A stretch of DNA of 64,000 nt from contig NZ_JACEIC010000002.1 of the NCBI RefSeq assembly GCF_013778305.1, positions 685,708 to 749,707 of the forward strand. Reading direction: 5' to 3'. The stretch comes from Nocardioides agri. Lineage in GTDB: Bacteria > Actinomycetota > Actinomycetes > Propionibacteriales > Nocardioidaceae. The translations under genes and the position numbers were made by a program. Shown one piece after another: positions 49,041 to 57,416 of this stretch (positions within the stretch are counted from its first letter, which is position 1; each line of letters opens with the position of its first letter). Below the pieces are notes generated by a model that did no database searches, had not been told where the DNA came from, and saw only the letters and a list, made by a program, of their open reading frames with translations.

Positions 49041-49096
49041 GGCGTGCCTACGCACGCCGAAGATCAATACTACGGACCGGGGGGACGCACTGCCAA
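49041..49096 (-). promoter_or_regulatory. rplU-rpmA promoter and 5' stem-loop
   Basis: On the minus strand TTGGCA (49096-49091), an 18-bp spacer and TAGTAT (49072-49067) form a near-consensus promoter. The predicted start near 49060 is followed at once by the hairpin GGCGTGC-GTAG-GCACGCC (49058-49041). The leader to the rplU GTG is about 100 nt, room for stabilisation or autoregulation. Confidence 0.75.
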
Positions 49097-49124
49097 ATCC
49101 GTCGCCCCGCGGCCCGCGGCGGGG

Positions 49125-52100
49125 TCACCGCTTGCGCGAGCCCTTCTTCTTGATCGGGACGTGCTCGACGTGCGGGTGGTCGTCCAGGCCCGGCTCGGAG
49201 ACGGCCGTGCCCGGCTCCACCGACCCGTCGACCGGGGGCTGGCCGACCGAGCCGACGGCGCCCGGCGGCGGCGTCGCAGCCGGGGACTCCTCGGCGGCCG
49301 GCGGCCCGGCGGGACGGGTGGCCCGACGGCCGCGCGTGCGGGTGACGACCTTGGGCGGCTCGGGCGCCGCCGGCGGCTCCTCGACGACCGGCTCCTCGAC
49401 GACCTGCTCGGCCTCCACGACCTGCTCGGCCTCCACGACCGGCTCCTCGACGACGGGCTCCTCGACGACGGGCTCCGCCGCGACCGGCTCGGCCTCGGGG
49501 GCCGCGGCCGGGCGGCTGGCCGAGCGGCGGCTGCGGCTGCGGGTGACCACCTTGGGCGCCTCGGGCGCCTCGGCGACCTCGGCCACGACCTCCGCCGCCT
49601 CGGCAGCGGGGGCCTCGACGGGCTCGGCCGGCGATGCGTCGGGTGCCTGCTCCTCGGCCTCGGCGCGAGCCTTGGCGGCGACGTCCTTCGGGCTGGGTGA
49701 CTTCGGGGCCGAGGCGGCAGCGCCGTCGTCGTCCTGGCCGCGGCCACGACCGCGGCCACGGCGGCCGCCGCCGCTTCCGCGGCGGGCCTCGTCGTCGCCG
49801 CGCTTGGGCTCGACGGGCGCGTCGTGGATCACGATGCCCCGGCCCTGGCAGTGGTCGCAGTTCTCGCCGAACGCCTCGAGCAGGCCGGTCCCGATCCGCT
49901 TGCGGGTCATCTGGACCAGGCCGAGCGAGGTGACCTCGGCCACCTGGTGCCGGGTGCGGTCGCGGCCGAGGCACTCGACGAGCCGGCGCAGCACGAGGTC
50001 GCGGTTGGACTCGAGCACCATGTCGATGAAGTCGACGACGATGATGCCGCCGATGTCGCGCAGCCGGAGCTGGCGGACGATCTCCTCGGCCGCCTCCAGG
50101 TTGTTCTTGGTGACGGTCTCCTCGAGGTTGCCGCCGGAGCCGGTGAACTTGCCGGTGTTGACGTCGACGACGGTCATCGCCTCGGTGCGGTCGATGATCA
50201 GCGAGCCACCCGACGGCAGCCAGACCTTGCGGTCCAGGCCCTTCGAGATCTGCTCCTCGATGCGGTACTCCGCGAAGACGTCGGCCTTGCCGCCCTGGCC
50301 GTCGGCGCCCGGGTCGTAGCGCACCAGGCGATCCTCCAGGTCGGGCGCGACGTGCGCGACGTACCCCTGGACGGTGTCCCAGGCGTCGTCGCCCTGGATC
50401 ACGAGCTTGGCGAAGTCCTCGGTGAAGAGGTCGCGGACGACCTTGAGCGTCAGGTCCGGCTCGCCGTAGAGCAGCTGGGGCGCGTTGCCGCGGGCCTTGG
50501 CCTCGATGTCCTCCCAGCGGGCCTTGAGCCGCTCCACGTCGCGGGTGAGCTCGTCCTCGCTGGCGCCCTCGGCAGCGGTGCGCACGATGACGCCCGCGGT
50601 GTCGGGGACGATCTCCTTGAGCAGCGCCTTGAGGCGGTTGCGCTCGGTGTCGGGGAGCTTGCGGGAGATGCCGCTGGTCGTGCCGTCCGGCACGTAGACC
50701 AGGAACCGGCCCGCGAGGCTGATCTGGCTGGTCAGGCGGGCGCCCTTGTGGCCGACGGGGTCCTTGGTGACCTGGACCAGCACGGTCTGGCCGGAGGACA
50801 GGACGTTCTCGATCTTGCGCGGCTGGCCGTCCTTGTGCCCCAGCCCGGACCAGTTGACCTCACCGGCGTAGAGGACCGCGTTGCGTCCCTTGCCGATGTC
50901 GATGAACGCCGCCTCCATGGAGGGCAGCACGTTCTGCACCCGGCCGAGGTAGACGTTGCCGATCAGCGAGGTCTGGGACTCGCGGGCGACGTAATGCTCG
51001 ACGAGCACGCGGTCCTCGAGCACCGCGATCTGGGTGAGGTCGGGCCGCTGCCGGATGACCATGACCCGGTCGACCGCCTCGCGGCGGGCGAGGAACTCGG
51101 CCTCGCTGACGATCGGGGCCCGGCGCCGGCCGGCCTCGCGACCCTCGCGGCGCCGCTGCTTCTTGGCCTCGAGGCGGGTGGAGCCGGAGACGGCGGTGAT
51201 CTCGTCCTCGACCGAGCGCTTGCTGCGCACCCGGGTGACGGTCTTCTCGGGGTCGTCGTTGGTGTCGCCGCCGTCCTCGCCGGCGCGGCGACGCCGGCGG
51301 CGGCGGCGCGACGAGGTGCTCTCGCCCTGGCCCTCCTCGGCGGCGGCCGACTCCTCGCCGGACTCCTCCTCGCCGGCGTCAGCGCTCTCGGCGCCCTCAG
51401 CGCTCTCGGCGCCGTCGGACGAGTCACCGGAGTCGCCCGGCTTGCGCCGGCGACGACCGCCGCGGCGGCGGCGACGGCGGCCCGAGCCGGAGCCCTCGGC
51501 TCCCTGCTCGTCGCCCTGCTCATCGCCCTGCTCATCGCCCTGCTCGTCTGCCTCGCCGTCGCTCTCGGCATCGTCCGCGACGGGCGTCTCGGCGGCGGCC
51601 TCGGCCACCGCGTCGTCGTCCTCGTCCGCGGTCTCCTCGACCCCGGCGGGCGCGGCCTTGGCCGCCGACTTCTTCGCGGCCGCCTTCTTGGCCGGCTTCT
51701 TCTTCGGCTTCTCGGCGGCCTCATCGGTCGCGGGCGGCTCGGTGCCCTCCGGGACGGCTTCGTCGGCGGCGGCCGCGGTCTTGCGCGTCCGGGTCGACTT
51801 CTTGGGCTTCTCGGGCGCCTGGAAGAGCACCGCGGCCGTGCTGGTCTCGGGGCTGGTCTCGGGGCTGCTCTCGGGGCTGGTCTCGGCCGCCGGGGCGACC
51901 GGGTCGCCGTGCGGGGGCTCGACCGCGTCCTCGGCCGGCTTCGCGGCGGTCTTCTTCGCCGCTGCCTTCTTGGCGGTGGTCTTCTTCGCCGCCGGCTTCT
52001 TCGCGGCGGCCTTCTTCGCGGGCGCCGCGGCCTCGGCGGCCGCGTCGACACCGAGGTCGAGCTGGTCGTCCGCGGCGGGGGCGGCCTTCTTGGCGGCCGC

Positions 52101-52229
52101 CTTCTTGGTCGTCGCCTTCTTGGCGGTGGTCTTCTTGGCCGCCGCCTTCTTCGCGGGGGCCGGCGCCTGAGAGGCGTCGGTCGCGGCGGCGTCGGTCTGG
52201 TCGGCTCCGGCCTGGAACTCGTCGGCCAT
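49125..52229 (-). CDS. rne: Ribonuclease E/G family protein with large disordered arms
   Basis: A 1034-residue endoribonuclease for rRNA processing and mRNA decay. The catalytic core is about 396-800: S1 region (TSLIGNVYLGRVQNVLPSME), 5'-sensor, the DNase I-like site with DVNTGKFTG (near 688) and VVDFIDM (near 733), and the Zn-link CDHCQGRG (near 793). The N-terminal 390 residues are low complexity: histone H1-like AAKK repeats, SPESSPETSPETS, four DEQG units and poly-Arg runs. The C-terminal arm has EEPVVEEPVVE repeats. ATG 52229 has AGGAG 8 nt upstream. Unlike E. coli, the core is central, as in Streptomyces and mycobacteria. Confidence 0.95.
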   Translation of the reverse strand: MADEFQAGADQTDAAATDASQAPAPAKKAAAKKTTAKKATTKKAAAKKAAPAADDQLDLGVDAAAEAAAPAKKAAAKKPAAKKTTAKKAAAKKTAAKPAEDAVEPPHGDPVAPAAETSPESSPETSPETSTAAVLFQAPEKPKKSTRTRKTAAAADEAVPEGTEPPATDEAAEKPKKKPAKKAAAKKSAAKAAPAGVEETADEDDDAVAEAAAETPVADDAESDGEADEQGDEQGDEQGDEQGAEGSGSGRRRRRRGGRRRRKPGDSGDSSDGAESAEGAESADAGEEESGEESAAAEEGQGESTSSRRRRRRRRAGEDGGDTNDDPEKTVTRVRSKRSVEDEITAVSGSTRLEAKKQRRREGREAGRRRAPIVSEAEFLARREAVDRVMVIRQRPDLTQIAVLEDRVLVEHYVARESQTSLIGNVYLGRVQNVLPSMEAAFIDIGKGRNAVLYAGEVNWSGLGHKDGQPRKIENVLSSGQTVLVQVTKDPVGHKGARLTSQISLAGRFLVYVPDGTTSGISRKLPDTERNRLKALLKEIVPDTAGVIVRTAAEGASEDELTRDVERLKARWEDIEAKARGNAPQLLYGEPDLTLKVVRDLFTEDFAKLVIQGDDAWDTVQGYVAHVAPDLEDRLVRYDPGADGQGGKADVFAEYRIEEQISKGLDRKVWLPSGGSLIIDRTEAMTVVDVNTGKFTGSGGNLEETVTKNNLEAAEEIVRQLRLRDIGGIIVVDFIDMVLESNRDLVLRRLVECLGRDRTRHQVAEVTSLGLVQMTRKRIGTGLLEAFGENCDHCQGRGIVIHDAPVEPKRGDDEARRGSGGGRRGRGRGRGQDDDGAAASAPKSPSPKDVAAKARAEAEEQAPDASPAEPVEAPAAEAAEVVAEVAEAPEAPKVVTRSRSRRSASRPAAAPEAEPVAAEPVVEEPVVEEPVVEAEQVVEAEQVVEEPVVEEPPAAPEPPKVVTRTRGRRATRPAGPPAAEESPAATPPPGAVGSVGQPPVDGSVEPGTAVSEPGLDDHPHVEHVPIKKKGSRKR

Positions 52230-52572
52230 GTGCTGCACTCCTAGCGCCCAGTCTGAGTGCCGGGCGGTCCGACGTGGCCACCCGAGTGTTCAGAGCGGTC
52301 ACGCAAAGCCTTCGTGTGGCGGCGACATCGTCCGCGGTGTGCGTCACCGGGTGGTCCGCTCGTCACCTGCCGCGGTCGCAAGGCCGGGTCCTGGTGGGAC
52401 CTCTCGACTGGTCGCTGTCACCGACCCGCCGGCCGCGTCGCGGTCTGGCGACGATCGAGCCTCCTGGCGTGCCGACCCGGGGGCCGGCGAAGACGTCGTC
52501 GGGTCGTCCCGGACGGGATGCCCGGTGCGACCACGGCGAGTATCGCACACGGCCGGTCGGGATCTTGCACTC
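52230..52572 (-). promoter_or_regulatory. 343-bp gene-free rne leader region
   Basis: No convincing gene. Minus-strand GATACT near 52534-52539 is a possible -10, which would give rne a leader of about 300 nt. A long 5' leader is expected for RNase E, which controls its own message in other bacteria. No specific fold is assigned. Confidence 0.35.
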
Positions 52573-53295
52573 TCAGGCGATGAGCGGGTCGCCGACCGTC
52601 CCGGTCGCCTCGTCCAGCGGCCCCTGCGCCAGCCGCGTGAGCAGTGGGGCGCCGTCGGGGCGCAGCCCGGCGACCGCGGCCAGCCCGGCCAGCACGTCGT
52701 CGGGTCGGACGGCGGGCTCGGCGTGCCGCAGCACCAGGTCGAGGCGGACGCCCTCGCCGTACGCCGTGGCGGCGGGCGCCGCGCTCAGCGCGAGCACGGC
52801 GGCGCGGCAGTCGAACCCCCGCAGGCCCTTCTTGGTCATCCGCTCGACCGGCACCGTGTCGGTGGCCAGGAACGTCGCCACCGCGGCGGCCGCGGCCTCG
52901 GGGGCGACGGCCAGGTCGATCGCCCAGCGGCTCGCCTGCAGCCGCTCCGCGAGCGCCCCGCCTGGCGACTCGACCACGTCGACGATGTCGAGCCCGTCGG
53001 GCAGGGCCTCCTCCAGCAGCGCCCGCACCGCGGCCGGGTCGACGACCTCGGCGAGACCGATCTCGAGGTACTCCGCCTCGCTCGCGGCTCCGGTGGGTGC
53101 GGCGCCGGCGTAGGAGATCCGGGGGTGCGGGTTGAAGCCGGACGAGTAGGCCATCGGCACCCGGGCCCGGAAGATCGCGCGCTCGAACGCCCGGCTGAAG
53201 TCGCGGTGGCTGGTGAAGCGGAGCCGGCCGCGCTTGGCGTAGCGGATCCGCAGCCGCTGGACCGGTGGGGCTTGCTGCTCGGGCTGGCTACGCAC
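52573..53295 (-). CDS. TIGR03936/DUF2344 family protein
   Basis: A 240-residue protein of the family found beside, or fused to, TIGR03960 radical SAM proteins. Typical N-terminus QRLRIRYAKRGRLRFTSHRD, then SYSSGF-like AYSSGFNPHPRISYAGAAPTG. Thought to help the radical SAM partner in an RNA-related modification; the reaction is not settled. In many actinobacteria the pair is adjacent and followed by rne-rplU-rpmA. Here the radical SAM gene is 7 kb upstream, separated by accessory genes. Confidence 0.9.
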   Translation of the reverse strand: MRSQPEQQAPPVQRLRIRYAKRGRLRFTSHRDFSRAFERAIFRARVPMAYSSGFNPHPRISYAGAAPTGAASEAEYLEIGLAEVVDPAAVRALLEEALPDGLDIVDVVESPGGALAERLQASRWAIDLAVAPEAAAAAVATFLATDTVPVERMTKKGLRGFDCRAAVLALSAAPAATAYGEGVRLDLVLRHAEPAVRPDDVLAGLAAVAGLRPDGAPLLTRLAQGPLDEATGTVGDPLIA

Positions 53296-53304
53296 CGGTC
53301 AAGG

Positions 53305-54483
53305 TTACGGGGCGACCGCGGCCTTCATCGCAATCGAGGGGTAGACGGTGCTCACCCGGTGGCCCGCCAGCCAGCCGGTGAGCCGCGCCGCCTCGGCCTC
53401 CAGCGCCGTCCGTGCCTCGGTGCCGACGTCCTCGAGGAGGCCGAGCACGACGACCCCGTCGGGGTCCTGCGTCCAGCACCCGACGATGCGGCCGTCCCAC
53501 CAGGCGGTGGTGCCGGCGTTGCCGTTGGTGTCGAAGAGCATCGGGCCGTGGTCTCCGAGGTAGAAGGCGCGCTCCTTCCAGCCCATGACGGTCGGGTCGA
53601 GCACCGGCAGCAGCGCCGGCCACGGAGCGACCTCGGGCGCCTCGTCGAGGTCGTCGCCCAACAGCCAGCCGGTGCCGCCCGCCTCGAGACCGACCTGGAC
53701 CGCCCCGACGTCGGCGAGCGCGCTCCGGACGGCGGACTTGGTCGAACCGAGCCACCACACCAGGTCGGCCTCGGTGCCGGGGCCGAACGTGCGCAGCCAG
53801 CGGCGCACGAGCTCGGCGTACCCCTCACGCTCCTTCGCGGGCTCGGGCAGCTCACCGAGCCAGGTCTCCGCGAGCGTCCACTGCGGGCGGGCCGTGCGCC
53901 AGTGGCCGGCGTTGCGGCCGCGGACGATGCGCGCCTCGACGCCGAGCTGGGTGAGGACGCGGGGGGCCACGGAGACGTTGGCGGCGTACTTGCCCTTGCC
54001 GATGTCGAGGCGCCCGTCGAGCTCGGCCACCTCCGCGCGCAGCTGCTGGGCGGACAGCTCGGAGCCGTCGGCGAGCCGGGCGAGCGTCGCGGCGCACGCC
54101 GCCTCGAGCCAGGCCGCGCCGTCCGCGGCGATCCCGCCCTGCTCGATCTCCTTCACCAGCCGCGCGCGCAGCGCCGCCGCCACCCGGGCCGACGCACTCC
54201 CCCAGGCGGCCGGCAGCAGGTCGCGCGGGAAGACGAAGAGCGTGCGTCGCATCGCCAGCTGCTTGACCAGGCTGCGGTCGTCGTAGAGCGCCCGGTCGAC
54301 GTCAGCGACGGTGATGCCCTCGACCCGTGCCCACAGCGAGAGGTAGACGCTGGGCGCCTCGGTCGCGTGCAGGACCGTCATCGCGGCGGTCGCGGCCTCC
54401 GGGGTCCCGGCCCGGTGGCCGGGCGCGAGCGCGTGCCGCACGGCCAGCCGTCGGCGGCGCTCGACGTCGGTCACCAGGCGCAT
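53305..54483 (-). CDS. Winged-helix DNA-binding protein, AlkZ/YcaQ-like
   Basis: A 392-residue HTH_42/AlkZ-family protein with tandem winged helices. Blocks: TVLHATEAPSVYLSLWARVE near the N-terminus, DVDRALYDDRSLVKQLAMRR, RRWLRTFGPGTEADLVWWLG and WWDGRIVGCWTQDPDG. E. coli AlkX/YcaQ excises DNA interstrand crosslinks and Streptomyces AlkZ unhooks azinomycin crosslinks. Glycosylase activity needs a QxQ or QxD motif, which I do not clearly see, so DNA binding without catalysis is possible. TAA stop, unusual among neighbours. Confidence 0.8.
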   Translation of the reverse strand: MRLVTDVERRRRLAVRHALAPGHRAGTPEAATAAMTVLHATEAPSVYLSLWARVEGITVADVDRALYDDRSLVKQLAMRRTLFVFPRDLLPAAWGSASARVAAALRARLVKEIEQGGIAADGAAWLEAACAATLARLADGSELSAQQLRAEVAELDGRLDIGKGKYAANVSVAPRVLTQLGVEARIVRGRNAGHWRTARPQWTLAETWLGELPEPAKEREGYAELVRRWLRTFGPGTEADLVWWLGSTKSAVRSALADVGAVQVGLEAGGTGWLLGDDLDEAPEVAPWPALLPVLDPTVMGWKERAFYLGDHGPMLFDTNGNAGTTAWWDGRIVGCWTQDPDGVVVLGLLEDVGTEARTALEAEAARLTGWLAGHRVSTVYPSIAMKAAVAP

Positions 54484-54525
54484 GTCGCCATCCTGCCGGA
54501 GGCCGCCGACCACGCGCTTGAGAGC

Positions 54526-55734
54526 ATGGGGCGGGTGAGCCCGAGCGCGCGCCGTACGACGGCCCTGGTCCTGGTCGGGATCGTCCTGCTCTCCCTCAAC
54601 CTCCGCCCGGCCGCGGTCAGCATCGGACCGGTGCTCGAGGAGATCCGGGACGCGTACTCGATGAGCGGCCCGACGGCTGGGCTGCTGACGTCGCTGCCGG
54701 TGATCGCCTTCGCGGCGTTCGGCGCGCTCGCGCCGGCCGCGGCGCACCGCATCGGGCTGCACCGGGTCACCCTGCTCGCGCTCGTCGCCGTGATGCTCGG
54801 CCTCACCGGTCGCGCCCTGACCGGCAGCGAGACGCTGTTCCTGCTGCTGTCGATGCTCGCGCTGGCCGGCATGGCGATGGCCAACGTGCTGCTCCCCTCC
54901 CTGGTCAAGCTGCACTTCCCCGACCGGATCGGCATGGTCACGGCGATCTACACGACCGCGCTGTCGACCGGGCTGACCGCGGCCCTCGTCCTGACCGTAC
55001 CGATCTCGGACAGCTTCGGCGGGTGGCGCTGGGGGCTGGGCACCTGGGCGCTGGTCGCCGCGGTCGCCGCGATCCCGTGGTTCGGGCTGGCCGCCCACGA
55101 CCGCCACCTCGAGAGCACGCCGCGCACGGTCTCCTTCCGCGACGTCGCCCGCACCCGGCTCGGCCTGGCCATGGCGGGCTTCTTCGGGCTCCAGTCGCTG
55201 CAGGCGTACGCGATCTTCGGCTGGTTCGCCACGCTGTGGCGCGACAACGGGTACGACGCCACGACGGCCGGTGTGCTGGCCGGGGTGGTCGCCGGCACCG
55301 CGATCCCGCTCTCCCTGTGGCTGCCGAACGTGCTCGCGCGGTCGGCCGAGCCGTGGCGGGTGCTCGTCGCCGTGATCGCGACCTACCCGGTCGGCTACGT
55401 CGGGCTGATGCTCTCCCCGCACGACCTCGCGCTGCTGTGGGCGGTGCTCGTCGGCATCGGGACGGTGACCTTCCCGCTGATCCTGACCCTGATCGGCCTC
55501 CGCGCCCGCACCCCCGAGGGCACCGCCGCGCTGTCGGCCTTCACCCAGTCGACCGGCTACCTGATCGCCGCGGCCGGCCCGTTCGTCGTCGGCGTCGTGC
55601 ACACCGCCACGAGCGGCTGGACCGTGCCGCTGGCGCTGATGCTCGTGCTCGCGATGCCGCTGTTCGCGCTCGCGGTCTACGTGAGCCGGCCGATCATGGT
55701 CGAGGACCAGCTCCAGCAGCGCGTCTCAGCCTGA
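54526..55734 (+). CDS. MFS transporter, CynX/NimT (cyanate/nitroimidazole) family
   Basis: 402 residues, 12 hydrophobic segments. The first helix and loop, VLLSLNLRPAAVSIGPVLEEI, is the CynX/NimT signature; these carry cyanate or organic anions or confer nitroimidazole resistance. ATG 54526 is taken, with GTG 54535 a close alternative. The last 102 bp (55611-55712) recur at 56725-56826. It overlaps the convergent methyltransferase by 9 bp. Confidence 0.87.
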   Translation: MGRVSPSARRTTALVLVGIVLLSLNLRPAAVSIGPVLEEIRDAYSMSGPTAGLLTSLPVIAFAAFGALAPAAAHRIGLHRVTLLALVAVMLGLTGRALTGSETLFLLLSMLALAGMAMANVLLPSLVKLHFPDRIGMVTAIYTTALSTGLTAALVLTVPISDSFGGWRWGLGTWALVAAVAAIPWFGLAAHDRHLESTPRTVSFRDVARTRLGLAMAGFFGLQSLQAYAIFGWFATLWRDNGYDATTAGVLAGVVAGTAIPLSLWLPNVLARSAEPWRVLVAVIATYPVGYVGLMLSPHDLALLWAVLVGIGTVTFPLILTLIGLRARTPEGTAALSAFTQSTGYLIAAAGPFVVGVVHTATSGWTVPLALMLVLAMPLFALAVYVSRPIMVEDQLQQRVSA

Positions 55735-56529
55735 CTGGGATGCCGCGGCCTTCGCCTGCTCCAGGTCGGCGGCGAGGAGCGAGTGGCGCCGGTCGGCGAA
55801 CGCAGCGAGATGCCCGAGACCGTAGGCGACGCCAGGGTGCTGGACCGCGAACCGGGTCAGCGCCGAGACGGGACCTCGGTGGAAGAGGTGGACGAACCCG
55901 CCGCTCACCACACCGTCGAAACCGAGGCGCTCGGCCAGGCCCTCGAGCCCGCGCCGGGTGTAGAACGTGATGTGCTGCCCGGACTCGAGGGTGTAGTACC
56001 ACCACTCCGAAGGCTGCGGCGCCGGCTGCGGCAGCACCTGCGTCGTCGTGAGCAGCAGGTCGGTCGCATCGGCGACGGGACGCAGCGACTCGACGGGGTC
56101 GGTGAGGTGCTCGAGGACCTCGAAGGCGGTGACCAGGTCGAAGCGGCCGCCGTCCGGCCCGGCGACGTCGAAGCCGTCCGCGAAGACGTTCGACGCCATC
56201 GGGTCGGTGTGGGAGAAGTGGTAGCCCCGGTCCCGCATCAGGCGGGTCATGGTTCCGTAGCCCCCCGCCCAGTCGAGGAACGTGCCGCTCCTGAGCCGCC
56301 GGGTCCGGAGCACCGCCGCGGTGATGCTGCTGAGGATCTGACAGCGGTCCAGCAGCCCCACGTCGAGGCGGGCGATCGCGCTGCTGTAGGCCTCCTCCAG
56401 CCAGGTCACCTCGACCGCCTGCACGCCGCCGCACGTGTCGCACTGCTCGTACGACGCATCGACATGTCCGAGGACGACGTCGGTCGCGAACGGCGCAGTC
56501 GCCGATCCGCAGGCACGGCAGGGTTCCAT
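55726..56529 (-). CDS. Class I SAM-dependent methyltransferase with N-terminal zinc site
   Basis: 267 residues. N-terminal Cys pairs (CRACG, then CDTCGG) form a zinc ribbon as in many sugar C-methyltransferases. The Rossmann core follows: FLDWAGGYGTMTRLMRDRGY (SAM motif I), FDLVTAFEVLEHLTDPVES (motif post II) and LLLTTTQVLPQ. This Methyltransf_23-like type often acts on glycans or secondary metabolites. I chose ATG 56529, with GAAGGA 7 nt upstream; an in-frame GTG at 56589 would add 20 residues. Confidence 0.82.
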   Translation of the reverse strand: MEPCRACGSATAPFATDVVLGHVDASYEQCDTCGGVQAVEVTWLEEAYSSAIARLDVGLLDRCQILSSITAAVLRTRRLRSGTFLDWAGGYGTMTRLMRDRGYHFSHTDPMASNVFADGFDVAGPDGGRFDLVTAFEVLEHLTDPVESLRPVADATDLLLTTTQVLPQPAPQPSEWWYYTLESGQHITFYTRRGLEGLAERLGFDGVVSGGFVHLFHRGPVSALTRFAVQHPGVAYGLGHLAAFADRRHSLLAADLEQAKAAASQSG

Positions 56530-56601
56530 CGACACATCCTTCGTCACCTCGACGACCGGGCCGTCCGGCCAGGTCCGGCCTAAGTACACCAGACGTGCTC
56601 G

Positions 56602-56724
56602 TCAGTGGACCTGGGCCGCGTGCCAGGCCACAGTGGCCGTCGTCTCGGACCGCTGGTAGGCGTCGTCGACGGGCGACGGTGAGCCGTTGAACCGGATCTC
56701 GAAGCGGTGCGACAGTCGGCTGCC
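56602..56724 (-). pseudogene. 3' remnant of a fourth TasA-like gene
   Basis: The minus strand encodes HRFEIRFNGSPSPVDDAYQR followed by SETTATVAWHAAQVH and a stop. It aligns with the C-terminus of the TasA-like protein just upstream (YEFEVTFPPGTAAADNAYQG, then SSFTVTYVWDAVQTP). The 5' part of the gene is missing and replaced by the duplicated MFS fragment at 56725-56826. It has no ribosome site of its own. Confidence 0.7.
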
Positions 56725-56826
56725 GAGCGGCTGGACCGCGCCATTGGCGCTGATGCTCGTGCTCGCGATGCCGCTGTTCGCGCTCGCGGTCCACGTGAGT
56801 CGGCCGATCATGGTCGAGGACCAGCT
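56725..56826 (+). repeat. 102-bp duplicate of the MFS transporter 3' end
   Basis: Identical to 55611-55712 at 97 of 102 positions, with all five differences transitions, in the same orientation, 1.1 kb from the parent. In the parent frame it reads SGWTAPLALMLVLAMPLFAL, continuing AVHVSRPIMVEDQL. It sits at the break in the truncated TasA-like gene. Confidence 0.9.
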
Positions 56827-56834
56827 GGCGCCGG

Positions 56835-57416
56835 TCACGGGGTCTGCACCGCGTCCCACACGTACGTCACCGTGAACGACGAGCCCTGGTAGGCGTTGTC
56901 GGCGGCCGCCGTCCCCGGCGGGAAGGTCACCTCGAACTCGTAGCCACGCTCCTCGCCGGGCGCCCAGGTGCCCAGGTCCGCGTCGAGGTCGGCGACGTGG
57001 CCGACGTACACCTCCTTGCCGCTGCCTGCCTCCACGACGCGGAGCGTCAGCCGCTGGGACAGCAGCCCGCCTCCAGGGCCCGGGTCGTCCTCGACGTCGT
57101 CGGCGACCAGCCGGAAGCTGCCCCTGGCGTCGCCCTCGTTGCGCACGGTCACCGCGCCGTCGACGTGGTCCCCGGGCACCAGGTCGTGGCCGCTCATGAA
57201 CGCGGCGTTGTCCGCGCTGTTCACCTGGGTCATGCTCCCGGTCGTCACGACGTTCGTCGGGTTCGCCGACTCCGCACTGAACACCCCGAGGGTGAAGCTC
57301 ACGCCCACCGCGACGGCGATCACCAGCAGCACGAGCACCAGCACTCCCGCCGTCACGTTCCGCCCCAGCCAGTGCAGCCGTTCGCTCACGGTCGCGTGCT
57401 CGCGCACCTCGGTCAC
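56835..57416 (-). CDS. SipW-dependent TasA-like secreted protein (third copy)
   Basis: A 193-residue member of the TasA/camelysin-like group with an alternate-type signal peptide. Cytoplasmic motif ERLHWLGRN, membrane helix (about 22-46), then FSAESANPTN after the probable SipW cut and a beta-sandwich domain with VTVRNEGDARGSFRL and FEVTFPPGTAA near the end. Homologues assemble into extracellular fibres or act as inhibitors or proteases in Bacillus; role here unknown. GTGA overlap with the upstream CBM3 gene. Confidence 0.82.
   Translation of the reverse strand: MTEVREHATVSERLHWLGRNVTAGVLVLVLLVIAVAVGVSFTLGVFSAESANPTNVVTTGSMTQVNSADNAAFMSGHDLVPGDHVDGAVTVRNEGDARGSFRLVADDVEDDPGPGGGLLSQRLTLRVVEAGSGKEVYVGHVADLDADLGTWAPGEERGYEFEVTFPPGTAAADNAYQGSSFTVTYVWDAVQTP

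Noticed and set aside
51510..51560. 12-bp tandem repeats as an intergenic satellite
   Set aside because: They lie in frame inside rne and encode the DEQG units.
49048..52250. Several long frames on both strands across rne
   Set aside because: They are shadow frames of the repetitive, GC-rich rne arms; all are Arg/Ser/Gly low complexity.
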